Below, piece after piece: positions 1 to 7,897 of a stretch of DNA of 64,000 bases. The DNA comes from Andreprevotia sp. IGB-42 (GTDB taxonomy: Bacteria > Pseudomonadota > Gammaproteobacteria > Burkholderiales > Chitinibacteraceae). Numbering within the stretch: position 1 is the stretch's first letter; each line of letters opens with the position of its first letter. The stretch is from assembly GCF_009848685.1 (NCBI RefSeq), contig NZ_WXTX01000002.1, forward strand, positions 62,001-126,000. The letters are read 5' to 3'. A program made the position numbers and the translations under genes. A model generated the notes under the pieces. That model did no database searches and was not told the origin of the DNA. It saw nothing but the letters and a program-made list of their open reading frames with translations.

Positions 1-799
1 ACGACACCAGCTGCGGATGTTCGGCCAGCAATGCATCGCGCACGGTCTCCGGCACGATGGGGTTCTTGAAAAAGCTGCCGGCATTGCCGATCTGCGCCGG
101 ATCGGGCAGCTTGCGCTGGCGTACCGCGATCACCGCCCGCGCCACGCCCTGCGGCGTGCGCGGCAGGCCCAGGCTGGCGAGTTCGCCATCGATATCGCCG
201 TAGCTGGTGACCAGCGTGGGCCGCCTGGGCAGGCGGAATACCACTTCGGCAATCAGCCAGCGGCCTGCCTCTGCCCGCTTGAAGACGCTGTCGCGGTAGG
301 CAAAACCACAATCGGCATTGGAAAAAACCCGCTTGCGGCCGTCATCCAGTGAATAGGCCGTCAGCTCGAACAAATGATCTTTCACTTCGACGCCGTACGC
401 GCCGATGTTCTGGATCGGCGCAGCACCGACGGTACCGGGGATCAGCGACAGGTTTTCCAGCCCGCCCCAGCCCTGCTGCAGCGTCCACTGCACGAACTGG
501 TGCCAGTTCTCGCCCCCGCCTGCTGCCACGTAGACCGCGTGTTCGTCCTCGCCGATCAGGCGGCGGCCGGGGATTTCCACCCTGAGCGTCAGCCCGTCCA
601 CCACCTCGGGCAATACCAGATTGCTGCCACCGCCCAGCACATGCCATGGCTGGGTGCGCAGCGATGCATCGGCCAGCAGCGCCTGCAGGTCATCAACGCT
701 GGTAATGCGGGTGAATTGCGCGGCATGTGCAGTCAGGCCCAGCGTGTTGAGCATGGTCAGTGCGACATCGGTATGGATGGCAGTATGGATGGCGGGCAT
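1..799 (-). CDS. murB: UDP-N-acetylmuramate dehydrogenase MurB, 3' end cut by window edge
   Basis: Flavoenzyme that reduces UDP-GlcNAc-enolpyruvate to UDP-MurNAc in cytoplasmic peptidoglycan precursor synthesis. Translating the minus strand from the ATG at 799 gives an open frame of 266 codons to the edge, about three quarters of the usual 340 residues. Family motifs seen in order: HVLGGGSNLVLPE (FAD binding), IPGTVGAAPIQNIGAYG (the type I MurB signature), AYRDSVFK, and NAGSFFKNP near the edge, which holds the catalytic serine region. The C-terminal part lies outside the window. The frame starts about 70 bp from the terminator of the chitinase gene behind it and is transcribed in the same direction, so it needs its own promoter. 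Identity is secure; the exact start is less so because no strong ribosome binding site is visible. Confidence 0.93.
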   Translation of the reverse strand, partial: MPAIHTAIHTDVALTMLNTLGLTAHAAQFTRITSVDDLQALLADASLRTQPWHVLGGGSNLVLPEVVDGLTLRVEIPGRRLIGEDEHAVYVAAGGGENWHQFVQWTLQQGWGGLENLSLIPGTVGAAPIQNIGAYGVEVKDHLFELTAYSLDDGRKRVFSNADCGFAYRDSVFKRAEAGRWLIAEVVFRLPRRPTLVTSYGDIDGELASLGLPRTPQGVARAVIAVRQRKLPDPAQIGNAGSFFKNPIVPETVRDALLAEHPQLVS

Positions 800-866
800 G
801 GCAGGGCCGGTGATGGCAGGTGCGGAATTATCTCCCGTGCTGCCCCGGACACAAAGGCGCCGGCAT

Positions 867-896
867 AAAAAAACCGGAACGGTTGCCCGTTCCGGC
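867..896 (-). terminator. Intrinsic terminator of Chi-1
   Basis: Nine-base-pair stem CCGGAACGG/CCGTTCCGG (874-882 and 887-895) with a TTGC loop. On the minus strand it is followed by a run of seven T (873-867). It lies 69 bases past the Chi-1 stop codon and separates Chi-1 from murB. Confidence 0.9.
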
Positions 897-964
897 TCAA
901 ATCAGGCCGCGGCGTCGTCTGGCACCCGGTGAGGGCCGGCGACGCTCGGATGGATGGCCCTAAA

Positions 965-3520
965 TCACTTGATGTTGCTGATCAATGCCTGGCACTCGGC
1001 CGCAGTGACGTTCTCGCCGCACGTGGCGATCTGGTCTTGCGGCTTGCCATCGGCGGTGTCGGTCAGCAGCTTGTTGCCCAGCACGTGGTTGACCGCGTTG
1101 AGGTTGTAGCCGTTGTCCTGCTCCACTTGCCAGAAGAACACGCCGCCCAGTTGCTTGTCTTTTGCGTACTGGGTTTTCAGCGCTGCGGTACGCGGTGTTT
1201 CCGTGGTGATGAACGACCAGCCAGCCGGGCCGATCGGGTTTACCAGGTAATCCGCATTGCTGAGCTTGTCGGTGTACAGGTGATAGCCATTGCGCGGTTT
1301 CAGGTCACGATCCAGATAGTTCTGGTACAGATCGTAGCCTTCGACCACACCCGCTTCCCACGAGCCCACGCCGGCAATGCCGGTGATGAAGGCGGTACCG
1401 GTCCAGCCGGCATCGCCAAACGTGGTATCACCCTTCAGGCCATTGGTGTACTCCTTGATGTCGCCCGGCAGGATGGCTTTGGCGCGGTGGTAGTTGGCCA
1501 CGCCGATCATCATCTTGTTGAACGGCACACCGTACTGGCTGTTCAGGTACTCGATGGTCCAGCTTGCCGATACGCCGGTGGATGAGCCATTGGCGTTGGG
1601 GTTGGTGTACAGCGGCGTGTGATGGCTGATGTTACGCTCCCATGCCCCGGTCAGGTCATAGGTCATCACGTACAGGCGATCGAGATACTTGTTGATTTCA
1701 CGCCAGTCCAGCTTGTCGAGCGGGCCCTTGGTGGCCGGTATGGCCGACGACAGGCGATACTTCTTGCCGGTCTTGACCGTCAGCCAGTCCATGCCTGCAC
1801 GCAGATCCTTCAACAGCTGCAGATAGTTCTGCGGATCATCCGGGCGGGCCATGCCGTCGACTGCACCATCGGTGGCCGGGTATTCCCAGTCGATGTCGAT
1901 GCCGTCGAAGTCGTAGCGCTGCAGGAAGCTGACGATGGAATCAACGAAAGCCTTGCGGCGCGTTGCATCGGATGCCATCCACGGGAAGCCTTCGGACAAT
2001 GTCCAGCCACCGACCGACAGATCCAGATGCAGGTTCGGGTTGGCCTTGCGATGGTTGTACAGCACGCCGAATACGCCGGCGACATCATCCTTGCCGATGT
2101 CGTACATGCTTTCCGCACCGCTGATCTTGGCCGTTTGCCCGCCGTTGAGATTGCGCAGGAACGCAGCTTCGAAGTCGGCCATGGCCATTGCACCATCCGG
2201 CAGCTTGGATTGCTTGCAGGTACGCAGTACCGCAGCCGGCGCGGTGGTCGGGAAGCCCGGGGCCTGGGTGTTCTTGGCGGCCGGGTAGCAGATACCCGCA
2301 AACCCATATACCAGACGGTCCAGGTTCTTCACCGGCAGCTTGCTGAAGTCGAACTGGCGGCCATAGATCGCCCAGTCGCCCAGATAAGCCACGCGTTCCT
2401 GGCCGGCGGCCGGCTCGTACACGTTGTGCTGCAACGGCAGGCTGCCTGGCGGCAACTTGGCGACGCGGCCACCGGTATCCGAATCGAAGCCGGGGTGGTT
2501 GCCGCCCGGGTCGGTAGCCGGGTTGATGCCGCCGCGGGTACCGGTCAGCGTGGATGCGGTATTGGAAATACGCGTGGTGGAAAGCTTGCCCGCAGCCAGC
2601 ACTTTGCCGGAATTGGGGTTGCCGGCCACCGGCTGCGGCGTACCGTAGTTGATGTTGTTCGGCACGGTAACCGGGCACAGCTCGGTATCGGGCACGCCGA
2701 CCAGCTTCCACTGGTTGGTGTATACGGTGCTGTCCGGCGGAATCGCGTAGGTATCAACCAGCGCCTGGTAGGCCTTGCCGCTGTAGCCGGCAATGGCGCC
2801 CTTGGCGTAGATCTTGGTAGCCAGGTAATCCGGCGCGCAGAAGTGTGCGCTCGGCAGCGGGGTCGGGGTGGGCCCGGGTGGACCGCTAGGCACCGGTGTC
2901 GGCGTGCCGCATGGGCCGCCAGGCAACCACAGCGCCGGTACATTGGCCGGATCCCAGCCCACTTGTGCGGTGTGTGCTGCACGTGCGGTATACGACAGGC
3001 CGTTGTAGCTCACGTTCAGGCCCACGGTCACTGCCAGTCCAGGCGCCCAGGCCACGCAGCCGGTCACCGGGGTCGGTGTGACGACAGGTGGTGTCGGCGT
3101 GACCGGTGGCGTACTCGGGGTAGGCGTGACCGGACGTGGCGTTGCCGTCACGATGGGGGTGGGAGTGACCGGGCGCGGGGTGGTGGTGACGATCGGCGTA
3201 GGCGTGACCGGGCGTGGCGTAGCGGTCACGATCGGGGTGGGGGTAGGCGTTACTGGGCGCGGGGTTGCCGTCACTGCCGGGGTCGGTGTGGTGGAGGGCG
3301 TTGCACCCAGGTCCTGCCAAAGCGTGGGCGTAGCGGCGGGGTTCCAGCCGGCACCCGCGTAGGCAGTATGGGTAACCAGTGCCTTGTAGTCGTGGCCGTT
3401 GTAGCTGACGACGGTACCGGAACTATAGGTACTGCCTTCTTGCCAGGCAGGTGCGGCATACACAGCCGCAGCCGCCAGGAGCGAGAGCAGAAGCCCCGCC
3501 CAGCGTTTTTTTCGAATCAT
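965..3520 (-). CDS. Secreted GH18 chitinase Chi-1 with three chitin-binding modules
   Basis: Endo- or exo-acting hydrolase of beta-1,4-linked GlcNAc polymers, exported by Sec. Residues 1-22 form a signal peptide (MIRKKRW then a hydrophobic core ending VYA). Residues 24-70 are a CBM5/12 module. A long TPTP linker with TATPRPV units follows, then a second CBM-like module (GCVAWAPG to PALWLPGG) and a third (HFCAPDYL to NQWKLVG). The GH18 barrel spans about 375-825 with SVGGW and the catalytic motif DGIDIDWEYP, Glu546 being the acid/base. MTYDLTGAW and a late tryptophan (FFWQVEQDNG) resemble ChiA/ChiB-type barrels. The tail has two cysteines (CGENVTAAEC). Start: the ATG at 3520 is preferred over 3529, because AAGGA lies 9 bases before 3520 but only one base before 3529. 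The protein is 851 residues, the longest of the six. Confidence 0.93.
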   Translation of the reverse strand: MIRKKRWAGLLLSLLAAAAVYAAPAWQEGSTYSSGTVVSYNGHDYKALVTHTAYAGAGWNPAATPTLWQDLGATPSTTPTPAVTATPRPVTPTPTPIVTATPRPVTPTPIVTTTPRPVTPTPIVTATPRPVTPTPSTPPVTPTPPVVTPTPVTGCVAWAPGLAVTVGLNVSYNGLSYTARAAHTAQVGWDPANVPALWLPGGPCGTPTPVPSGPPGPTPTPLPSAHFCAPDYLATKIYAKGAIAGYSGKAYQALVDTYAIPPDSTVYTNQWKLVGVPDTELCPVTVPNNINYGTPQPVAGNPNSGKVLAAGKLSTTRISNTASTLTGTRGGINPATDPGGNHPGFDSDTGGRVAKLPPGSLPLQHNVYEPAAGQERVAYLGDWAIYGRQFDFSKLPVKNLDRLVYGFAGICYPAAKNTQAPGFPTTAPAAVLRTCKQSKLPDGAMAMADFEAAFLRNLNGGQTAKISGAESMYDIGKDDVAGVFGVLYNHRKANPNLHLDLSVGGWTLSEGFPWMASDATRRKAFVDSIVSFLQRYDFDGIDIDWEYPATDGAVDGMARPDDPQNYLQLLKDLRAGMDWLTVKTGKKYRLSSAIPATKGPLDKLDWREINKYLDRLYVMTYDLTGAWERNISHHTPLYTNPNANGSSTGVSASWTIEYLNSQYGVPFNKMMIGVANYHRAKAILPGDIKEYTNGLKGDTTFGDAGWTGTAFITGIAGVGSWEAGVVEGYDLYQNYLDRDLKPRNGYHLYTDKLSNADYLVNPIGPAGWSFITTETPRTAALKTQYAKDKQLGGVFFWQVEQDNGYNLNAVNHVLGNKLLTDTADGKPQDQIATCGENVTAAECQALISNIK
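3062..3294 (-). repeat. Thr/Pro linker repeat in Chi-1
   Basis: Low-complexity coding repeat with units encoding VTPTPIVTATPRP and close variants, repeated about five times. The DNA is imperfectly periodic, with GTGACCGGxCGxGG-type blocks on the plus strand. It is a flexible inter-domain linker. Comparable but shorter TP linkers lie at about 5045-5205 and 5385-5555 (Chi-2), 7060-7235 and 7420-7515 (Chi-3), 8795-8890 and 9065-9225 (Chi-4), and 10590-10650 and 11215-11335 (Chi-5). Confidence 0.85.
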
Positions 3521-3656
3521 CTCTTCCATTCCTTCTTCTTATGAACCCAGATGAACGCTGCCGTATGCTCGACAGCGCGCTTGCTCGCCAACGGCCGGTC
3601 GGGTGCCGATCGCTGAATCCGCCTCCAGCCGGAAAACACCATGGGCAAACTGGGCC

Positions 3657-3684
3657 ATCGTAGATAAATGCAGAATGGTGTCAA
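3657..3684 (-). promoter_or_regulatory. Candidate sigma-70 promoter of Chi-1
   Basis: On the minus strand a perfect -35 box TTGACA (3684-3679) is followed by a 16-base spacer and TACGAT (3662-3657), four of six matches to the -10 consensus. Predicted transcription start is near 3650, giving a leader of about 130 nt before the ATG at 3520. Found by eye only. Confidence 0.5.
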
Positions 3685-3686
3685 TG

Positions 3687-3722
3687 TGTTTCAAATGAAC
3701 ACAATCCTTTGATTTTCAAAGG
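3687..3722. promoter_or_regulatory. Two adjacent palindromes abutting the Chi-1 -35 box
   Basis: GTGTTtcaaatgAACAC (3687-3703; 5-bp arms, 7-base centre) and CCTTTGAtttTCAAAGG (3706-3722; perfect 7-bp arms, 3-base centre) sit two bases apart, immediately upstream of the candidate -35 box. The position fits an activator or repressor operator pair. The cognate regulator is unknown. Confidence 0.45.
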
Positions 3723-4020
3723 TTTTAATTTAAAAATATTAACGAATATTGATATTTGGTAAGCTGGAAAATCAAACTACATACCCATCTGCCGGGCAGG
3801 GGCTTGCGATTACGCCTGCAAGCGCCGTCATGCGCCCGCTTTGCCGCTTTATGGCAATAAACGCCGCTTTTAATTACGAATATCTTACGATCAAAAATCA
3901 GGTGTTCCCCTACCGTGCAGGCAATCCAGCTGCCAGCCGGCCATGCCGCGGTGTTGCATTTGCCCAACGCCCACGCCCTCCCTGAGCGGCATGCAGCGCG
4001 CGGCGAACGGACAGTCCATG

Positions 4021-4047
4021 AAAAAGGCCACCCCGCAAGGTGGCCTT
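4021..4047 (-). terminator. Intrinsic terminator of Chi-2
   Basis: Nine-bp stem AAGGCCACC/GGTGGCCTT (4024-4032, 4039-4047). On the minus strand it is followed by TTTTT. It lies 20 bases beyond the Chi-2 stop, so Chi-2 and Chi-1 are probably transcribed separately. Confidence 0.9.
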
Positions 4048-4067
4048 GAAGAACCGCGTTGATCCGC

Positions 4068-5786
4068 TTAGTTCGGGTATTGATTCAGATAAGCCTTGTG
4101 GCCCTTGGCGAACGAGTAGTTGCTGCTCTTGTCCCAGTTCACCGACCAGGTCATCACACCGCGGAAGTCCGGGTAGGCGGCGCTTGGCTTGTAGCCGGCG
4201 CAGTTGCTGCCCTTCATCAGGCAATCGAGCGCTTGCTGTACGCCAGCGTTGGACAGATAGCCACCCGACGGTGCTGCACCGCTGGTTGCCGGCAGGCCCA
4301 GGCTGAGCTGATCCGGGCGCAGTGCCGGGAACGGCTTGCTCGGATCGCGGTTCACGTTGAAGCCCTTGAGCATCATGTCGGTCAACGCGACAGCGAAATC
4401 AACCGTGCCCTGGTTGTAGTTCTTCTCGTCCGTCGCGGTGATGCCGCCGGTGTTGTAGAGCTGAACGTGCAGGATGGTCAGTTCATTGCGCAGGCCGTAG
4501 ATGATCGGCAGGTAAGCGCCCCAGATGCCGCCATTCACGCCATAGCCACCCTGTACATACGCCACTTCCGGCGCCATCGTGATCATGAAGTTGGCACCGA
4601 AGCGTGCTTTCAGCGCCTTGGTGGCTGCGATCAGGTTGACGATCTGCGGGGTGGTCGGGTTGCGGTAGTCTTCACCGGCGGCCATCGACAGGTTGTTTTC
4701 GATATCGATGTCGATACCGTCAAAGCCATACTTGGCAATGATGTCGCCCATGGTCTTGATGAAGATGTCACGTGCGGCAGTATTGCCCAGCACGATCACG
4801 CCATTGGCGCCGCCCAGCGAGATCTGCACTTTCTTGCCGGCAGCCTGCTTGGCCTTGATGTCGGCAATGAAGTCGGCTTCGTTGAATGCCTTGTCGAGCA
4901 CGAATGCAGCGGTACCGGCAGGTGCGAACGGATCGCCTTCGGCGAACGACACGTTGATGATGTCGTATTCGGCCGGTACGTCCTTCAGGCGCATCGTGCC
5001 GGTGCCGTTGTCGAAGTTGTGCCAGTAGCCTTCAACCACATGTTTGGGCAGGCCGGTGACCGGAACGCTGGTCACAGGCACCGTGGTCGGTGTCGGCGTA
5101 ACGCCCGGCAGCGGCGTCGGGGTGACAGCCGGTACCGGCGTTGCGGTCGGCTTCGGTGTGGCGGTAACGATCGGGGTTGGCGTGGCCGGGCCCGGGGTCG
5201 GTGTCGGGCCACAAACACCCAGGTCGTTCCACGGCTTGCCGTCGCCGGTGTTGGCGGACGGGGTATCGCCGCTGGTCCACCATTTGGCGGAATAGGTACG
5301 GCCGTTGTAGCTCACTTGCGCACCGCCGTTATAGGCAGTCGTGCTGGACCAAGCGGCAGCGGTACAACCGCCGGCCGGTGTGGTCGGTGTCACGGTCGGC
5401 ACCGGGGTGCTGGTGGGCTTGGGTGTGGCGGTCGGCGCGGTGGTCGGCTTCGGTGTGGCTGTCGGGCCGGATGTCGGCACGGCGGTCGGAGCCTTGGTCG
5501 GCACAGGGGTGGCAGTCGGCGCGCTGGTCGGCGTTGTGCCGGTATCCACGCCCAGATCTTGCCACAGTGTCGGGGTAGAGGCCGGGTTCCAGCCTGCGCC
5601 AGCATAGGCGGTATGGGTAACCAGTGCCTTGTAATCATGGCCGTTGTACAACACCACGGTACCTGCACTGTAGGTCGAACCTTCGGCCCAAGTCGGGTAG
5701 GCTGCGTTTGCGGCAATCGAACCTGCGAGCAAAACGGCAGCAAGCATACCCGTCATACGCGCGGAGGCGCGTTTACGATTTTGCAT
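4068..5786 (-). CDS. Secreted GH18 chitinase Chi-2 with two chitin-binding modules
   Basis: Exported chitinase of 572 residues. Signal peptide about 1-28 (MQNRKRASAR, hydrophobic core, SIAANA). CBM5/12 module about 30-77 (YPTWAEG to PTLWQDLG). TP linker. Second CBM about 140-195 (CTAAAWSS, YNGGAQVSYNG, AKWWTSGD). Second TP linker, then a compact GH18 barrel about 249-572 starting KHVVEGYW. The substrate strand SLGGANG and catalytic motif DGIDIDIE are present, with Glu363 as proton donor. It lacks the DWE form and shows no alpha/beta insertion, so it resembles ChiC/ChiD-type chitinases (subfamily B), usually non-processive. Start: ATG 5786 with GGAGG six bases upstream; ATG 5792 touches the Shine-Dalgarno sequence and is unlikely. 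Terminators on both sides imply its own transcript. Confidence 0.93.
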   Translation of the reverse strand: MQNRKRASARMTGMLAAVLLAGSIAANAAYPTWAEGSTYSAGTVVLYNGHDYKALVTHTAYAGAGWNPASTPTLWQDLGVDTGTTPTSAPTATPVPTKAPTAVPTSGPTATPKPTTAPTATPKPTSTPVPTVTPTTPAGGCTAAAWSSTTAYNGGAQVSYNGRTYSAKWWTSGDTPSANTGDGKPWNDLGVCGPTPTPGPATPTPIVTATPKPTATPVPAVTPTPLPGVTPTPTTVPVTSVPVTGLPKHVVEGYWHNFDNGTGTMRLKDVPAEYDIINVSFAEGDPFAPAGTAAFVLDKAFNEADFIADIKAKQAAGKKVQISLGGANGVIVLGNTAARDIFIKTMGDIIAKYGFDGIDIDIENNLSMAAGEDYRNPTTPQIVNLIAATKALKARFGANFMITMAPEVAYVQGGYGVNGGIWGAYLPIIYGLRNELTILHVQLYNTGGITATDEKNYNQGTVDFAVALTDMMLKGFNVNRDPSKPFPALRPDQLSLGLPATSGAAPSGGYLSNAGVQQALDCLMKGSNCAGYKPSAAYPDFRGVMTWSVNWDKSSNYSFAKGHKAYLNQYPN

Positions 5787-6048
5787 GATCATCCTCCATC
5801 AGGATTTGTCAGCCGGCGCCGTTGCCACGACCCCCGCCCATTTAGGCCCGGGATCGGCGTCCCGGTGCGCATTGCCGCGTGCCACAACACCTGCTCTGGC
5901 ACGGACAACGCTGTAATCTTAAAGCTTTCATGTAGTAAATCCAGCCCTGCTACGAAAAAGTTCATACGGCTGTGATGTATTTGTCACTTCGTAAAGTTAA
6001 GCAAACATCCAGCAAAAACAACGTAGGCATGCGGTAAGCAATCGCATG

Positions 6049-6076
6049 AAAAAACCGGGGCATAAGCCCCGGTTTT
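6049..6076 (-). terminator. Intrinsic terminator downstream of Chi-3
   Basis: Eleven-bp stem AAAACCGGGGC/GCCCCGGTTTT with an ATAA loop (6051-6061, 6066-6076) and T-rich flanks on both strands. It lies 28 bases after the Chi-3 stop and would close the probable Chi-5/Chi-4/Chi-3 transcript. Confidence 0.9.
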
Positions 6077-6103
6077 CTTTACTGCCTGCAAGCGGAAAAG
6101 CAG

Positions 6104-7756
6104 TTACGGCAGCGTCTTCAGCGCGGCAGCAGCCGGCTTGGAGAAGTTGTAACCGTCGTGCTTGTCCCAGTTGATCGACCAGGTCATCACGCCGCGGTAA
6201 TCCGGGTACGCCTTGGACGGCTTGATCGAGCCGCAACCCTGCAGCTTGGTCAGGCAGTTGAGCGAATCGGCCACCACTTGCGCGGTCACAAAGCCACGAC
6301 CCGCAGACTGGTTGCCGGACGGCACACCGAATGCCACCTGGTCAGGACGCAGACCCTTGAACTCCCAACCCGTACCGTAGTTGACCTTGAAACCTTCGAT
6401 CAACATCAGGCTGCCACCGACCAGGGCATCAACGGTACCTTCGTTCACCATGGCACCATTGGTGTAAGTGAAGCCGCCGTTGTTGTAGTACTGCACGTGC
6501 AGCACGCTCAGATCATCACGCAGGCCGTCGATGATCGGCAGATAGGCACCCCAGATGCTGCCATAGGAGATATAGCCACCCTGTACATACGGATGCTCGG
6601 GCGCCATCGACAGGTAGAAGCTCGGGCCGATCTTGGCTTTAAGCTGCTTCACGCCGGTGATCAGGTTGTTGATGATCGGTGCGCCGCTGGAAACGCCACT
6701 GCCACTTTCCAGATCAAGGTCGATACCGTCGAAGCCATACTTGGTCAGGATGCCGTACAGGCTATTGACGAAGTTGGTCACGTCGGACGCGGTGTTCAGC
6801 GTGATCGAACCATCCTGACCACCCAGCGACAACACGACCTTCTTGCCCTTGGCACGCTTGGCGGCAACATCGGCGATGAACTGCGCTTCGCTACCGGCAT
6901 GGCTGTCGAGGTTGAAGGCGACATTACCGTTGCCGGCATTGTCTGCAAACGCGATCACGATCACGTCCCAATCATCGGAAACCTGCGCGACCGGGAAGGT
7001 ATCGCCAGCCGGATTGGTGAAGTTGTGCCAGTAGCCTACCAGCGCGTGCTTGGGCAGCGTGCCCGGCACAACGGTCGGCGGCACCGAAGTCGGAGTCGGC
7101 GTGATGACCGGCTTGGTCGTCGGTGTCGGCGTATTGGTGACAACCGGAGTCGGCGTGACCGGCTTGGTAGTCGGCGTCGGTGTATTGGTGATGATCGGTG
7201 TCGGTGTTACCGGGCGGGTAGTCGGGGTCGGGGAAACCGAGCCGCCATTGCAAACGCCCACGTCATTCCAAGGTTTGCCGTCACCGGTGCTGGAAGACGG
7301 CACGTCACCACTGGTCCACCATTTGGCAGAATAGGTGTGGCCGTTGTAGCTGACCTGTGCGCCGCCATTATAGGCAGTGCTGCTGGACCATGCCGGCGCG
7401 GTGCAACCACCGGCTGGCGGCGTGGTCGGCGTAGCACTAGGCTGCGGGACAATGGTGACCGCTGCGGTGGGCGTTACCGGAGTCGATGTCGGTGTCGGGA
7501 CGGCGGTCACCGGCGTGCCGGCAACCACTTGCCACAAGGTCGGGGTGGAGGCAGGATTCCAGCCAGCGCCCACGTAGGCGGTATGGCTGACCAGTGCCTT
7601 GTAGTCAACATTGTTGTAAGTCACGACAGTGCCGGCCGTATAGGTGGCACCTTCTGCCCACTGCGGTGCAGCGTGGGCGGCCATGATGCCGCCTGCCATC
7701 ACTGCGGCAGCAATAACGCGCGTCAGAAGCGACGGGCGATGCTTACGATCTTGCAT
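6104..7756 (-). CDS. Secreted GH18 chitinase Chi-3 with two chitin-binding modules
   Basis: Exported chitinase of 550 residues. Signal peptide 1-29 (MQDRKHRPSLL, core, MAAHA). CBM5/12 about 30-78 (APQWAEGATYTAGTVV). Short TP linker. Second CBM about 117-174 with YNGGAQVSYNG and AKWWTSGD. A linker with repeated TPTPTTKPVTPTP units, then a subfamily-B-like GH18 barrel about 235-550 beginning KHALVGYW. It has SLGGQDG and the catalytic motif DGIDLDLE (Glu350). Most similar in layout to Chi-2; both barrels share PYVQGGY and GAYLPII, so they look like paralogues from a duplication. Start at ATG 7756 with GGAGGAG eight bases upstream. Probably last gene of a Chi-5/Chi-4/Chi-3 unit, with a 141-bp gap to Chi-4 and no T-run terminator in between. 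Confidence 0.93.
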   Translation of the reverse strand: MQDRKHRPSLLTRVIAAAVMAGGIMAAHAAPQWAEGATYTAGTVVTYNNVDYKALVSHTAYVGAGWNPASTPTLWQVVAGTPVTAVPTPTSTPVTPTAAVTIVPQPSATPTTPPAGGCTAPAWSSSTAYNGGAQVSYNGHTYSAKWWTSGDVPSSSTGDGKPWNDVGVCNGGSVSPTPTTRPVTPTPIITNTPTPTTKPVTPTPVVTNTPTPTTKPVITPTPTSVPPTVVPGTLPKHALVGYWHNFTNPAGDTFPVAQVSDDWDVIVIAFADNAGNGNVAFNLDSHAGSEAQFIADVAAKRAKGKKVVLSLGGQDGSITLNTASDVTNFVNSLYGILTKYGFDGIDLDLESGSGVSSGAPIINNLITGVKQLKAKIGPSFYLSMAPEHPYVQGGYISYGSIWGAYLPIIDGLRDDLSVLHVQYYNNGGFTYTNGAMVNEGTVDALVGGSLMLIEGFKVNYGTGWEFKGLRPDQVAFGVPSGNQSAGRGFVTAQVVADSLNCLTKLQGCGSIKPSKAYPDYRGVMTWSINWDKHDGYNFSKPAAAALKTLP

Positions 7757-7785
7757 TTTGGGTACTCCTCCATCATTGGTGATAA

Positions 7786-7806
7786 GCCGCCGCCAATGGC
7801 GGCGGC
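7786..7806 (-). promoter_or_regulatory. Intercistronic GC hairpin between Chi-4 and Chi-3
   Basis: Perfect 9-bp inverted repeat GCCGCCGCC-AAT-GGCGGCGGC with a three-base loop. No T run follows it on either strand, so it does not look like a terminator. It sits 30 bases before the Chi-3 start codon in the presumed polycistronic leader and could stabilise RNA ends or set the relative expression of the two genes. Confidence 0.5.
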
Positions 7807-7897
7807 CATGTCATGCAGGGCTGGATTCCCGCATGGAATGGGCGGGGTGGTGTTCCACCCTCACCCTCACTGCATGCTGCAGATCATGCGGGTGCGA

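Larger units (their letters stand above)
3521..4020. other. Intergenic region upstream of Chi-1
   Basis: About 500 bases without a supported gene. It holds the 5' leader of Chi-1 (about 130 nt), a candidate promoter and two palindromes described separately. An AT-rich tract at about 3705-3780 rises sharply from the surrounding GC and is a plausible H-NS-type or activator binding region. From 3790 to 4020 nothing clear was found; short open frames on both strands there lack ribosome binding sites. Confidence 0.7.

Noticed and set aside
3062-3294. CRISPR-like regularly spaced repeats
   Set aside because: The periodic DNA is coding and encodes Thr/Pro linker of Chi-1; units are not separated by unique spacers and the frame stays open.
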